Source of the DNA: Betaproteobacteria bacterium
GTDB taxonomy: Bacteria > Pseudomonadota > Gammaproteobacteria > Burkholderiales > SG8-39
Length of the DNA: 38,225 bases
Assembly: GCA_016234705.1 (NCBI GenBank)
Contig: JACRAS010000034.1
Span: forward strand, 1 to 38,225
Direction: 5' to 3'
Every line of letters starts with the position of its first letter. Position 1 is the first letter of the stretch. This document shows positions 1-8,383 of the stretch, piece by piece. A program made the translations under genes and the position numbers. The notes beneath the pieces are model-generated. The model was not told the DNA's origin. It worked only from the letters and a program-made list of their open reading frames with translations, and searched no databases.

Positions 1-537
1 AAATCGACGGTCGAATTCTATCGCGATGGACTGGGGCTCAGAGTTCCGCACGCCATCACAGCCAAAGGGTGGGGCCGTGCAGCCGACGAGCATCCGGATT
101 TTCTGCATTTCTTCTTTGAAGCCGGCGAGAACAGCCTAATTGCGTTCTTCTACTATGTGGGAACCAAGCCCAATCCCGCGTTTACCGCATTTCGGGGACA
201 GTACCTCGGACTCGCCAGGCACACGGCCTGGATGGCAAAGAATGTGGACGAACTCGAGCGCTGGCGCACCGTCATCAAACGTACCGGGGCGAAGGTGACT
301 CCGGTGGTGCACCACGAGACGCTCTCGTCCGTTTACTTCCAGGACCCGAACGGATACGACCTCGAAATCGCGTGCCAAGAGCGCCCGCTCGAAGAAATCG
401 ACGTTGTCGATGCGAATCTCACCATCGACGCAATGATCGACACCTTCGGGGACGATAACCCGAATGCTCAAACCATTCAGGACATGTGGAAAAAGAAGGC
501 GGAACTCGTTCGCAAGTACATGCAAACAGCCAAATAA
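1..537 (+). CDS. VOC-superfamily protein (glyoxalase/extradiol dioxygenase fold), 5' end cut off
   Basis: The frame is open from base 1, so the gene starts outside the window; about 178 residues are visible, ending at TAA 535-537. The first visible codons (KSTVEFYRDGLGLRV) are the usual opening of a vicinal-oxygen-chelate module, and a second module follows with RHTAWMAKNVDELERW and, near its end, DPNGYDLEIA. The His of RHTAW (codon 220-222) and the Glu of DLEIA (codon 364-366) sit where VOC enzymes place metal ligands. A roughly 45-residue Lys-rich helical tail follows. The fold is clear but the substrate is not: extradiol dioxygenase, glyoxalase-like lyase and isomerase all remain possible. 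Only 11 nt separate it from the next small gene, so the two are probably co-transcribed. Confidence 0.8.
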   Translation, partial: KSTVEFYRDGLGLRVPHAITAKGWGRAADEHPDFLHFFFEAGENSLIAFFYYVGTKPNPAFTAFRGQYLGLARHTAWMAKNVDELERWRTVIKRTGAKVTPVVHHETLSSVYFQDPNGYDLEIACQERPLEEIDVVDANLTIDAMIDTFGDDNPNAQTIQDMWKKKAELVRKYMQTAK

Positions 538-548
538 AGGTGCGTCAG

Positions 549-788
549 ATGCCTTCAATCTACTTTCCGAACGTTCCCGAGTATCAGCCGCTCATCAAGG
601 CGATATCAGGGCAAGCCGACGTGCAATGCAGGGAAGCGGGCGGCTATGTGGCCCTCACGTCCCCCAAGGAGATTTGCGTTCTACGCGTAGACACCGGCCT
701 CATCGAGGCAGTCTGGTTTGGCGCACTCGTGGGAGGCTTCGAGGGCAGGGTGGCGAAATTCGACGACAAGGAACTTCGAATAGCGTAA
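549..788 (+). CDS. Small conserved-looking hypothetical protein, 79 aa
   Basis: I do not recognise this protein. It begins at ATG 549 with AAAGG at 536-540 as a likely ribosome binding site, 11 nt after the VOC gene stop, which suggests one operon. The product (MPSIYFPNVPEYQPLIK...) is a small soluble alpha/beta protein with no signal peptide, membrane segment or metal-binding Cys pattern. Its stop (786-788) lies immediately before a decayed transposase fragment, so the true C-terminus could have been replaced, although the reading frame looks natural to the end. An upstream in-frame ATG at 486 lies inside the VOC gene and lacks a better ribosome binding site. Confidence 0.6.
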   Translation: MPSIYFPNVPEYQPLIKAISGQADVQCREAGGYVALTSPKEICVLRVDTGLIEAVWFGALVGGFEGRVAKFDDKELRIA

Positions 789-1020
789 TGGCGGTTTGCG
801 CCGGCTGAGCGCCTGAACACGCCAAGCTTCGCGCATATGCCACTCGATGTAGAAGGCGAGCATGCAAAGGAAGATGTGGGCGCGCACCCGGTTGGCGAGC
901 CGGTGGTGAATGGGGCGCACTTTCAGGTCGACTGTCGACTGTTTTGATCGAGCGAAAGGCACGCTTGGCTTGGGAGAGCAACTTGTAGCTCCGCACGACC
1001 TGGGCGCTGCCCATCTGGAA
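789..1020 (-). pseudogene. IS1634-type transposase C-terminal remnant, frameshifted
   Basis: On the minus strand, codons near 1012-940 read QVVRSYKLLSQAKRAFRSIK and, in another frame from about 926 down to 790, LKVRPIHHRLANRVRAHIF followed by LCMLAFYIEWHMREAWR. Together these are the hallmark C-terminal stretch of IS1634-family (IS4-like) transposases. The frame break lies at a perfect 7-bp tandem duplication, GTCGACTGTCGACT at 927-940; removing one copy restores one frame. The N-terminal catalytic part and the last residues are absent, so this is a dead fragment. It lies between the small gene at 549-788 and the promoter of the next operon. Confidence 0.75.
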
Positions 1021-1035
1021 ATTGGAAATTCGAAT

Positions 1036-1064
1036 TTGACATCCATACTCTCCTGACTTAAGAT
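1036..1064 (+). promoter_or_regulatory. Probable sigma-70 promoter for the flavoprotein operon
   Basis: TTGACA (1036-1041) is a perfect -35 box, followed by a 17-bp spacer and TAAGAT (1059-1064) as -10, 62 nt ahead of ATG 1127. A perfect 12-bp palindrome AAATTCGAATTT (1026-1037) overlaps the -35 box and could be an operator. The promoter lies right at the edge of the transposase remnant. Confidence 0.55.
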
Positions 1065-1126
1065 AATTCCGAATTCTTCGCCAAAATCCGGGACTATCCG
1101 GAACTCTTGAACGACCAAAGTCACCT

Positions 1127-3109
1127 ATGGAGCACCCAATAGCCCGCCCAGGAGAGCAGAAGCTCCCGCACCTGTTCAAGCCGGGGAAATTCGGCAGGTT
1201 CCCCACCCGCAACCTGATCAAGTACGGCGCCTGCTGCGTGTCGAACTACAACACCCGCGACGGTTTCATCACGCCGCGCGAGCTGGCGCGCATGCGCGTG
1301 ATCGCGAACACCGGCTGCGGCTTGATCACCAACCAGGGCGCGTATCCCGATCCCCTGGGCGAGGGCAAGGCCTACTTCCGGCAGATCGCCCTGTTCGACG
1401 ACAAGTTCCTGCCGCAGTTCGAGACCATCGCGCGCTACATCCACGACGCGGGCGCGGTCGCGATCCAGCAGATCCTGCACGCCGGACGCTACGGCGGCAT
1501 TGACCTGGGCTATTGCCTGCAGCCCTCGGTGGTGCCGCAGACCCTGCCGCATTTCCGCCCGCCGCGCGAGATCACCAAGGAGCAGATCCGCGAGACGGTC
1601 AAACAGCATGCCGACGCGGCCCGGCGCTCGATCAGCGCCGGGTTCGACGGCACCGAGGTCACCAGCTTCATGGGCTACCTGCTGGCGAACTTCAATTCGC
1701 GCTTTACCAACCAGCGCACCGACGAATACGGCGGCTCGGTGGAAAACCGCGGCCGCTTCATGCGCGAGCTGATCGACGCCATCAAGCAGGCCACACCGGG
1801 CAATCCGCTGGTCATTCGCCTGAACGGGGCGGAGCTGATGGACCAAATTGGCGGCAACAGCGAGGACGAGTGCTTCGAGCTGATGCAGCAGGCGGTGGAC
1901 TGCGGCGTGGACATGATCAGCGTCACGGTGGGCTGGCAGGAAGCCCCCGAGTCCTCGATCGGCCGCGACGTTGCGCCCGGCCACTGGAACTACCTCTCCG
2001 TGCGAGCGAAGAAAATGTTCCCGCACACCCTGATCGCTTTCGGCAACCGGCTGCCCGACCCGGTGATGGCCAATGAGTGCATCAACAAGGGCCAGTTCGA
2101 CTTCTGGGAAGTCTGCCGCCCGATGCTCGCCGACCCGGACCTGGTGCACAAGGCCGCCGAAGACCGGCTGCACGAGACGCGGCGCTGCATCGGCTCGCTC
2201 GTCTGCCTGTCGCGCCTGTTCCGCGATCTCCCGTACAACTGCACCATGAACCCGGCGCTGGGCCACGAAGTGGAGCCCGAATACGCGATCACGCCCGCGA
2301 CGGTGAAGAAAAAAGTGATGGTGATCGGCGCCGGTCCGGCCGGCATGGAATGCGCGATCACCGCGTCCAAGCGCGGCCACGCGGTGACGGTGTTCGAGCG
2401 CACCGACCGCATCGGCGGCGGCCTGCTGGGCTACGCCACCCACGACCTGGCGCGCCCCGACGATCTGCTTTCGGTGATCACGCATTACGAAATCATGGCG
2501 AAGAAACACGGCGTCGAGATGAAATTCAATACCGAGGCGAACGCGAAGTTCATGCGCAGCATGCTGCACCAGTACGACGCGTGCGTGGTCGCCTCGGGCG
2601 CGCGCATCGACATGGACGCCTACCAGCACCTCGACGGCGCCGAACGCCTCATCAACGCGCAGGAAGTCGCGGCCGGCCGCGTACAGCCGGGCAAGCGCGT
2701 GGTCGTGCTGGGCGCCGGAAAGATCGGCCTGGTTCTCGCCGAGTCGCTGGCCAAGCGCGGCGCGCAGGTCACGCTCGTCGAGGAGGAAAAACGCATTGCC
2801 GGCGACGTCCAGCCTTCGTTCAAATGGCGCCATTCGGCCTGGGTCGAGGAGCTCAACATCGGGGCGCTGACCTCGTCGCGGCCCAAGCGGATCAGCGCCG
2901 AAGGCGTCACCGTGGTGAATGCCAAGGGCGAGGAAACCTTCGTCGAGGCCGACACCGTGATCGCCGCCGGCCCGCGCAAGGCCAACCAGGAATTGTTCCG
3001 CGAGTTCGAGTGGATGATCGACGAACTGCACGGTTGCGGCGACGCGTTGGTTCCCCGCGGCATCGACGCCGCGATCCAGGAAGGCTACCGGCTGGGCGTG
3101 CGGATCTGA
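1127..3109 (+). CDS. Old-Yellow-Enzyme / 2,4-dienoyl-CoA reductase-like flavoprotein
   Basis: 660 aa, the usual length for the FMN-Fe/S-FAD family that includes FadH and 2-naphthoyl-CoA reductases. Residues 1-350 form the FMN TIM barrel (QILHAGR with His118 and Arg121; YGGSVENRGR, typical of the family). Two Rossmann motifs follow, VIGAGPAG at about 399-406 and VLGAGKIG at about 527-534, for FAD and NAD(P)H. The iron-sulfur motif is odd: the family normally has CxxCxxxC-x11-C, but here Cys354-IGSLV-Cys360 and Cys372 remain, Ser357 replaces the second Cys and the spacing is one residue shorter. The expected role is NAD(P)H-dependent reduction of a conjugated enoyl or dienoyl substrate in the cytoplasm; the substrate is unknown. 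ATG 1127 has a weak ribosome binding site. First gene of a three-gene operon. Confidence 0.88.
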   Translation: MEHPIARPGEQKLPHLFKPGKFGRFPTRNLIKYGACCVSNYNTRDGFITPRELARMRVIANTGCGLITNQGAYPDPLGEGKAYFRQIALFDDKFLPQFETIARYIHDAGAVAIQQILHAGRYGGIDLGYCLQPSVVPQTLPHFRPPREITKEQIRETVKQHADAARRSISAGFDGTEVTSFMGYLLANFNSRFTNQRTDEYGGSVENRGRFMRELIDAIKQATPGNPLVIRLNGAELMDQIGGNSEDECFELMQQAVDCGVDMISVTVGWQEAPESSIGRDVAPGHWNYLSVRAKKMFPHTLIAFGNRLPDPVMANECINKGQFDFWEVCRPMLADPDLVHKAAEDRLHETRRCIGSLVCLSRLFRDLPYNCTMNPALGHEVEPEYAITPATVKKKVMVIGAGPAGMECAITASKRGHAVTVFERTDRIGGGLLGYATHDLARPDDLLSVITHYEIMAKKHGVEMKFNTEANAKFMRSMLHQYDACVVASGARIDMDAYQHLDGAERLINAQEVAAGRVQPGKRVVVLGAGKIGLVLAESLAKRGAQVTLVEEEKRIAGDVQPSFKWRHSAWVEELNIGALTSSRPKRISAEGVTVVNAKGEETFVEADTVIAAGPRKANQELFREFEWMIDELHGCGDALVPRGIDAAIQEGYRLGVRI

Positions 3110-3126
3110 TCGCCCGAGCCATACCG

Positions 3127-3606
3127 ATGAGCCCGGGCGCGCAGAGCATGTTCGCCGACGTGCAGGCCTGGCAGGCGATGCTCGACCGTTACCAGGAGCT
3201 GTTCGCCGACATGCTGCCGGGCTCGCGCATCGGCATCCTGCCGCGCTCGCGCACCAGCCTCATGCCCGGCAAGCATCTCGCGGGCCTGTCCAACGCCGCG
3301 TTCAGCCTGCCCGAGGGCAAGATGCTCGCCTGGGAAGTAGGCGAAGGCACCGGCATGCGCGCCGGCTATCGCCCCTGCCGCAATTTCCAGGACGCGCAGG
3401 CCGACCTGCTGCTGGTTCCGGACGATGCGGCGTTCGAGGAGATCCGGCGCACCTTGACGGCCGATCCCCTCTCCACCATCAAAAAAATGATACGTTGCGG
3501 CAGCATCCTGTTCTTTGTGATGAAGACCAAATACCAGTTGCAGGACGCGGGTTACGAGGACTTCCTCGACACGCTGGGCCTCGCCTTCCTGGGAGCATGC
3601 AGATGA
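3127..3606 (+). CDS. Hypothetical protein, 159 aa, in the flavoprotein operon
   Basis: Not recognised. The gene starts 17 nt after the flavoprotein stop and its stop codon overlaps the next start (ATGA at 3603-3606), so translation is probably coupled. The protein is soluble with no signal peptide. It has an Arg/Ser-rich segment (GSRIGILPRSRTSLMPGKH, about residues 35-53) and a region near the C-terminus with hydrophobic SILFFVMKTK (about 125-134). Position and coupling suggest it assists the flavoprotein or acts in the same pathway, but no family motif supports a specific function. Confidence 0.65.
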   Translation: MSPGAQSMFADVQAWQAMLDRYQELFADMLPGSRIGILPRSRTSLMPGKHLAGLSNAAFSLPEGKMLAWEVGEGTGMRAGYRPCRNFQDAQADLLLVPDDAAFEEIRRTLTADPLSTIKKMIRCGSILFFVMKTKYQLQDAGYEDFLDTLGLAFLGACR

Positions 3607-3806
3607 TTTTTTACAACCCGAGCGGCGCCCCGGAACTCGCCTGCGACGAGTGCGGCTGCCGCTGGTTCGACCGCATGACCAACACCTGCTACGAATGCAG
3701 CGCCGTCGTGACGCCGGAGGCGCTGGCCGAATACCGTCGCGCGCTCGATGCGTTCCAGGCGCAGCGCAGCGCGGCCGCCGCGGCCGGCGGCGACCCCGCG
3801 CGCTGA
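3603..3806 (+). CDS. Small zinc-ribbon-like protein, 67 aa
   Basis: ATG 3603 overlaps the preceding stop by 4 nt (ATGA) and has GGGAG at 3591-3595 at good spacing; an in-frame ATG at 3597 lies too close to that site. The protein carries Cys pairs CDECGC (about residues 14-19) and CYEC (about 29-32), a likely structural zinc- or iron-binding knuckle, followed by an Ala/Arg-rich helix. No enzymatic motif is seen. It could be a small metal-binding accessory or electron-transfer partner for the upstream flavoprotein, but this rests on position only. Confidence 0.6.
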   Translation: MIFYNPSGAPELACDECGCRWFDRMTNTCYECSAVVTPEALAEYRRALDAFQAQRSAAAAAGGDPAR

Positions 3807-4032
3807 TCCCGTGGAAGGATAGGAAATTCAACGGCATCCCCGAAGTATCTCCAGTCTACCAGGAGAAATAGGGCGCGCGGGCAGACATGATCAATCTCCT
3901 CGGGAAGTTGAACATGAATACGGTGGATGCAATCCTGCGAAATGCAATAAACCCGCCGGATCCGAAAGCGGTCAAGCAATACCTTCGCTTGTTCTGACTG
4001 CTTGAGCGCACAAGCGCGCGGTGGCGCGTGAC
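3807..4032. other. Convergent intergenic region, no confident gene
   Basis: Lies between the zinc-ribbon gene (plus) and fahA (minus). It holds a short frame at 3887-3997 on the plus strand (36 codons, starting MINLLGKLNMNTVDAIL) with only a distant purine-rich site ahead, which I do not call a gene. Arms CGCTTGT (3986-3992) and ACAAGCG (4010-4016) could pair across a 17-nt loop and might act in transcription stop, but no T-tract follows. Confidence 0.3.
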
Positions 4033-5313
4033 CTAGGCCGGATACGCTGCTACCACTTTGCCGGTGCAACGGCCAAAGCCGACGCGATAACCATCCCCCT
4101 GGCACCATCCGGTCAGGGTCAGTTCGTCACCATCCTCGGCAAAGCTGCGCGTAGCGCCCGTACGCAGGGCGACGGGATTTTTTCCGCCCCATGTCAGTTC
4201 CAGCAGCGAGCCATAGGAATCAGGAGTTGGACCGCTGATCGTGCCGGAGCCCATCAAGTCACCGATCCTGGTGTTGCATCCCGATACCGTGTGATGCGCA
4301 AGCTGCTGCGCCATTGTCCAGTACATGTATTTGAAGTTCGTGCGGGAGATGGTCGTTTCGTCCCTTGCGCCTTCGGGCCTCAGCCGGGCTTCGAGTTCGA
4401 TGTCGAACGCGTGGTGGCCGGCATGGCGCAAATAAGCTAGCGGCTCGGGCGACTGGTCGGGCTGCCTGGTGCGGAAAGGTTCCAGCGCATCCATCGTGAC
4501 GATCCAGGGAGAAATCGTCGTCGCGAAGGTTTTCGCGTTGAAAGGCCCGAGCGGCACGTACTCCCAGGCCTGAAGGTCGCGCGCGCTCCAGTCGTTGAGA
4601 AGCACCGTTCCGAAGATGTGATCCTCCGCCTGTTCGCATGCAATCGGCTCGCCGAGCGCATTGCCTTTTCCAATGATGAAACCGAGTTCCAGTTCGATAT
4701 CGAGCTTGCGGCAGGCACCGAAAATTGCGCGCTCCTGGTCGGGCAATTTGATCTGCCCATTCGGCCGCCGCACAGGTGTTCCGCTGACGACCACCGACGA
4801 CGCGCGGCCGTTATAGCCGACCGGCATCTCGAGCCAGTTTGGCAGCAGCGGATTCTCGGGGTCGCGGAACATTGCGCCGACGTTGGTCGCGTGTTCCCTG
4901 GATGAATAGAAATCGGTGTAGCCTCCGATCTCCACCGGCAGATGCAGCGTCGCTTCCGCCATGTTGACGAGCGCGCGCTGGCGCAGCAAGGCATCGTCGC
5001 GCAGGCTCGTATTGTCGGCTGACAGCAATTCGGTAATGCGCGCCCGCGCCGAGCGCCATGCCGGCCGGCCGAGCGCGATGAAGGCATTCAAATCCGGAGC
5101 GGCGAACACGGGTGAGGCGGCGCCATCGGGCGCCAGCAGGCCCGCCGACTCAAGCACGGAAAGGTCGAGGATCACGTCTCCAATCGCGACGCCGACACGC
5201 GGCTGCCTGTTTCGCGGGTCCGAGAAAATTCCGTACGGAAGGTTCTGAAGCGCAAATTCACACGCCGGTTGATGCGCGCTTTGAACCCAGCTTTTCAGTC
5301 TCGCGTCAGTCAT
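4033..5313 (-). CDS. fahA: Fumarylacetoacetase
   Basis: Hydrolyses fumarylacetoacetate to fumarate and acetoacetate, the final step of the homogentisate pathway, in the cytoplasm. 426 aa, normal length. All catalytic and metal residues known from the mammalian enzyme are present with a constant offset of +8: Asp134 and His141 in [11 protein letters not shown], Glu207 and Glu209 in DIELELGF, Asp241, Arg245 and Gln248 in [10 protein letters not shown], and Lys261 in FNAKTF. The frame stays open upstream, but ATG 5311-5313 (MTDARLKSW) is the sensible start because it overlaps the hmgA stop by ATGA (5310-5313). It is the downstream member of an hmgA-fahA operon. Confidence 0.97.
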   Translation of the reverse strand: MTDARLKSWVQSAHQPACEFALQNLPYGIFSDPRNRQPRVGVAIGDVILDLSVLESAGLLAPDGAASPVFAAPDLNAFIALGRPAWRSARARITELLSADNTSLRDDALLRQRALVNMAEATLHLPVEIGGYTDFYSSREHATNVGAMFRDPENPLLPNWLEMPVGYNGRASSVVVSGTPVRRPNGQIKLPDQERAIFGACRKLDIELELGFIIGKGNALGEPIACEQAEDHIFGTVLLNDWSARDLQAWEYVPLGPFNAKTFATTISPWIVTMDALEPFRTRQPDQSPEPLAYLRHAGHHAFDIELEARLRPEGARDETTISRTNFKYMYWTMAQQLAHHTVSGCNTRIGDLMGSGTISGPTPDSYGSLLELTWGGKNPVALRTGATRSFAEDGDELTLTGWCQGDGYRVGFGRCTGKVVAAYPA

Positions 5314-6668
5314 GGTTTTTCCGGATTGAAATTCTTCTTCATGCCTTGCCAGCACTTGAAGTAATCGCCTTGCAGTTGCGCGGATTCGAGCGCGATGCGT
5401 GTGGGGCGAATGATGGTGCGAGTCTCGAACATGAATGCCATCGTTGCGTCGACCTTGGCCGGGCGGGAAGTATCGCTGTTCGACGCCTTCTCGAACGTCT
5501 CGGTATCCGGCCCGTGGCCGGACATGCAATTGTGGAGACTGGCCCCGCCGGGCACGAAGCCTTCCGCCTTCGCGTCGTATGCGCCATGCACCAGTCCCAT
5601 GAATTCGCTTGCGACATTGCGGTGGAACCAGGGAGGGCGAAACGTATCCTCGGCCGCCAGCCATCGCGGCGGGAAGATCACGAAGTCGATGGCGTCCACA
5701 CCCGGCGTGTCGCTTGGCGCCTGCAGCACGAGAAAAATGGAAGGATCGGGATGGTCGTAGCTGATTGAGCCGATCGCATTGAAACGGCGCAGATCGTATT
5801 TGTACGGAGCATAGTTGCCGTGCCAGGCGACGACGTCGAGCGGCGAGTGACCGATGTCGGCTTGCCACAGGCGGCCGTTGAACTTGGCGACCAGCTTGAA
5901 CGCGCCTTCCCGGTCTTCATACGCGGCCTGCGGCGTGAGGAAGTCGCGCGGATTAGCGAGACCGTTTGAGCCTATCGGTCCGAGATCCGGCAATCGAAAA
6001 AGCGCGCCGAAGTTCTCGCAAATGTATCCGCGTGCGCTGCCCTCGGGCAGGTCGATCTTGAAGCGGACGCCACGCGGAATGACTGCTATTTCTTGCGGCA
6101 TCACTTCAATCAGGCCCATCTCCGTGCCGATGGCGAGCCGTCCTTGTTGCGGCACGATGAGCAATTCACCGTCCGCGCTGTAAAAGAAGCGGTCCTGCAT
6201 TGACCGGTTTGCGGCATAGACGTGAATCGCACAACCATTCATCGACTCGGGGGAACCGTTCCCGGCTAGCGTGACCAATCCGTCGATGAAGTCAGCCGGC
6301 GTGATCGGCATCGGCATCGGATCCCAGCGCAACTGGTTCGGCGGAGTAGGCGGAAAGTCATCGATTCCGCCGGCCACACGCGAATTGTCGAGGGCAACGA
6401 ACGGCTGGTGCATCGCAGCCGGACGGATGCGATACAGCCAAGAGCGGCGGTTGTGGGAGCGCGGAGCGGTAAACGCCGTGCCGGACATTTGTTCCGCGTA
6501 GAGTCCATAGGGTGCGCGCTGCGGCGAATTGCGCCCGACCGGCAGTGCGCCCGGCAATGCTTCGGTGGCGAACTCATTGTTAAAGCCCGACATATAGGCG
6601 CCGGCTGTGCGCTCCTGGGTCGAAGCGGTGGTCGCGGCGGTAAATGTTGGCATCATGTCCGTGTGCAT
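5310..6668 (-). CDS. hmgA: Homogentisate 1,2-dioxygenase
   Basis: Opens the ring of homogentisate with O2 to give maleylacetoacetate (tyrosine/phenylalanine breakdown). 452 aa from ATG 6666-6668. The iron ligands are visible with the same spacing as in the human enzyme: His349 (PPWFHRN), Glu355 (SEFMG) and His385 (SGHGPD). The N-terminus contains the diagnostic [23 protein letters not shown] at 6701 would add 11 residues; the ATG is preferred and has AAGG about 11 nt upstream. No maleylacetoacetate isomerase gene is seen next to it, so that step must be encoded elsewhere or be glutathione-independent. Confidence 0.97.
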   Translation of the reverse strand: MHTDMMPTFTAATTASTQERTAGAYMSGFNNEFATEALPGALPVGRNSPQRAPYGLYAEQMSGTAFTAPRSHNRRSWLYRIRPAAMHQPFVALDNSRVAGGIDDFPPTPPNQLRWDPMPMPITPADFIDGLVTLAGNGSPESMNGCAIHVYAANRSMQDRFFYSADGELLIVPQQGRLAIGTEMGLIEVMPQEIAVIPRGVRFKIDLPEGSARGYICENFGALFRLPDLGPIGSNGLANPRDFLTPQAAYEDREGAFKLVAKFNGRLWQADIGHSPLDVVAWHGNYAPYKYDLRRFNAIGSISYDHPDPSIFLVLQAPSDTPGVDAIDFVIFPPRWLAAEDTFRPPWFHRNVASEFMGLVHGAYDAKAEGFVPGGASLHNCMSGHGPDTETFEKASNSDTSRPAKVDATMAFMFETRTIIRPTRIALESAQLQGDYFKCWQGMKKNFNPEKP

Positions 6669-6734
6669 CGTAGTGATTACCTTAAACAAGAATAATGACA
6701 AGGTCGGTCTGTCTATGAGACACGCTATCGTTCA

Positions 6735-7961
6735 TCAAGTTGCGACCGACGCCGCGATATTGAGAAACCCGCGGAAGCGCACGCGGCCGCCGCGCACGGG
6801 CAACCCCGACAGCCGGTAATGCGGGAACCGGGCGAGGAAGCGGGAGATCGCCACTCTTCCCTCGAGTCGCGCCAGGTTCATCCCCGCGCACTGATGGATG
6901 CCCGTGGCGAAAGCGATATGACGATTGGGGACGCGTGTAATATCGAAGCGCTCCGGATCCGGGAACTCCGCCGGATCGCGGTTGGCTGCTCCGATGCACA
7001 ATGTCACCGGCGTTTGCGGCGGCATGACGATGCCACGAATCTCCACCGTTTCCGTGGTGATGCGCTTGCCGAGCTGGTTGGAGCTTTCGTAGCGCAGGAT
7101 TTCCTCAATGGCGGTCTTGATCAGTTCCGGCCGCTCCAGCAGCATCGCTTTCTGGTCCGGATGTACGGACAACGCGACCAGGCCATTGCCGATCAGATTG
7201 GTTGTGGTCTCATGACCGGCATTCAACAAAAAGATGCAGTTGTGGAGCAGCTCTTTCGAGCTCAGGCGCTCACCATTCTCCTCCCCCTGAATCAGTCTGG
7301 TCAGCACGTCGCGTTCCGGATTCCCCGGGTTGGCGCGCCGGTGTTCGATCAGCCCCTCCAGATGAGCAAGAAAATCCGTTACCGCCACATTGCCTTGTTC
7401 AAGTGCCGCCGGGGAATTTACCGGTTCCAGCGCACCCAATATGCTGAGGGACCAGTCGCGCAACGGCTCGCGCTCAGCGCGAGGGAGCGCGAGCAGGTTA
7501 CCGATGATTTCAATCGGGATGGCGGAGGCAAAGTCCTCGATCAAGTCTACCGTGCCCTTTTGCGCCATGCGCTCGAGCAGTTGGTCCACCAGCAATACAA
7601 GGCCTGCTTCCATCTCTGCGATCGCGCGGGGCGTCAACGCGCCGGCGATCAGCCGCCGCACCCGCGTGTGCAACGGCGGATCATTGAATACGAGACTTGT
7701 GGTGTGATGCTCATACAGCGGCGAATCGCCGTATTTCGGCTTGAACTCGACTTTCTTATCCGAACTGAATGACTTCGTATTCTTGTATACCGCAAGCAGG
7801 TCTTCATAGCGGGTTAGAAAGTAGCTGCCGTTGCGCATGCGCTTGACCGGCTCGTGCTCCTGCAGCGCTCGATAATACGGAAACGGGTCGCCGTAAAAAT
7901 CCGGCGGTAAATGCTGAACATCGAACTGACCTGCGATGTCTCGGGCTTTCGCGTCTTGCAT
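6735..7961 (-). CDS. Cytochrome P450
   Basis: 408 aa soluble bacterial class I P450, a haem monooxygenase needing ferredoxin and reductase partners that are not seen nearby. Motifs in order: I-helix AGHETTT at 248-254 (oxygen-activating Thr), K-helix ExxR at Glu287-Arg290, and haem loop FATGIHQCAG with Cys358 as axial ligand (His replaces the usual Arg two residues before Cys, common in bacteria). The start is ATG 7961 (MQDAKARD) with GGGAAAGAG upstream; the longer open frame to 8081 is probably not translated. Substrate unknown. It is transcribed away from the HMG-CoA-lyase-like gene, and the two probably share a control region. It may hydroxylate the compound handled by the CoA-dependent genes downstream of that region (inference). 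Confidence 0.93.
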   Translation of the reverse strand: MQDAKARDIAGQFDVQHLPPDFYGDPFPYYRALQEHEPVKRMRNGSYFLTRYEDLLAVYKNTKSFSSDKKVEFKPKYGDSPLYEHHTTSLVFNDPPLHTRVRRLIAGALTPRAIAEMEAGLVLLVDQLLERMAQKGTVDLIEDFASAIPIEIIGNLLALPRAEREPLRDWSLSILGALEPVNSPAALEQGNVAVTDFLAHLEGLIEHRRANPGNPERDVLTRLIQGEENGERLSSKELLHNCIFLLNAGHETTTNLIGNGLVALSVHPDQKAMLLERPELIKTAIEEILRYESSNQLGKRITTETVEIRGIVMPPQTPVTLCIGAANRDPAEFPDPERFDITRVPNRHIAFATGIHQCAGMNLARLEGRVAISRFLARFPHYRLSGLPVRGGRVRFRGFLNIAASVAT

Positions 7962-8383
7962 GGTGTCTCTTTCCCTGGGTTGGCCGCCACCTCCGCACCG
8001 TTCTGTTCGGCGGTTTTGCGCGTAAATTGCGTTATGCGTAAATTGATTACGTAGGAGCCTCTCGCGAAACCCATCGTCCAAGCTGAATTATGCTTCGCTT
8101 TGAAGGATAAAAAATGGGGGTGCCGCCCGCGTAGACAGGCATCATTGGGTTACCAAAGCACTAATGGAGCGCCCGCGTGAACTCTACCCTCGGCCACCGT
8201 TTATCGCAAGTTTGGCTTGCTATACTGAAGGCACAAGAGCCTAACCCGCACACAATTGACAAACAAGAGTGACTGAACGATCATTCCCATGCGCACTTTC
8301 GAGTTCCCCCTGAACTGCAAGGCGCCCGCAGCCGATTACGCCGATTCAAGCTTCGCGCTCATCTCGATACACAAGAGGACCCC
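7962..8383. promoter_or_regulatory. Divergent control region between P450 and lyase-like gene
   Basis: 422 nt without a confident gene. It contains a perfect 10-bp direct repeat GCGTAAATTG at 8020-8029 and 8036-8045 (16-bp period) ahead of the P450, and an inverted repeat GCAAG-N5-CTTGC at 8206-8220 next to TATACT (8221-8226). A candidate promoter toward the lyase gene is TTGACA (8256-8261), 17 bp, GATCAT (8279-8284). A 32-codon frame at 8289-8387 (MRTFEFPLNCKAP...) ends overlapping the lyase ATG and could be a coupled leader peptide, though it lacks a good ribosome binding site. Confidence 0.45.

Noticed and set aside
1121-3031. 636-codon open frame on the minus strand
   Set aside because: It is the antisense shadow of the flavoprotein gene; composition is His/Arg/Val-rich with no recognisable domain, while the plus frame has clear motifs.
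3887-3997. 36-codon plus-strand frame
   Set aside because: No close ribosome binding site and no family; kept only as a note in the intergenic entry.
5314-5868. Upstream extension of the fahA frame (611 codons in total)
   Set aside because: It lies fully inside hmgA in another frame, and the ATGA overlap plus family length place the start at 5313.
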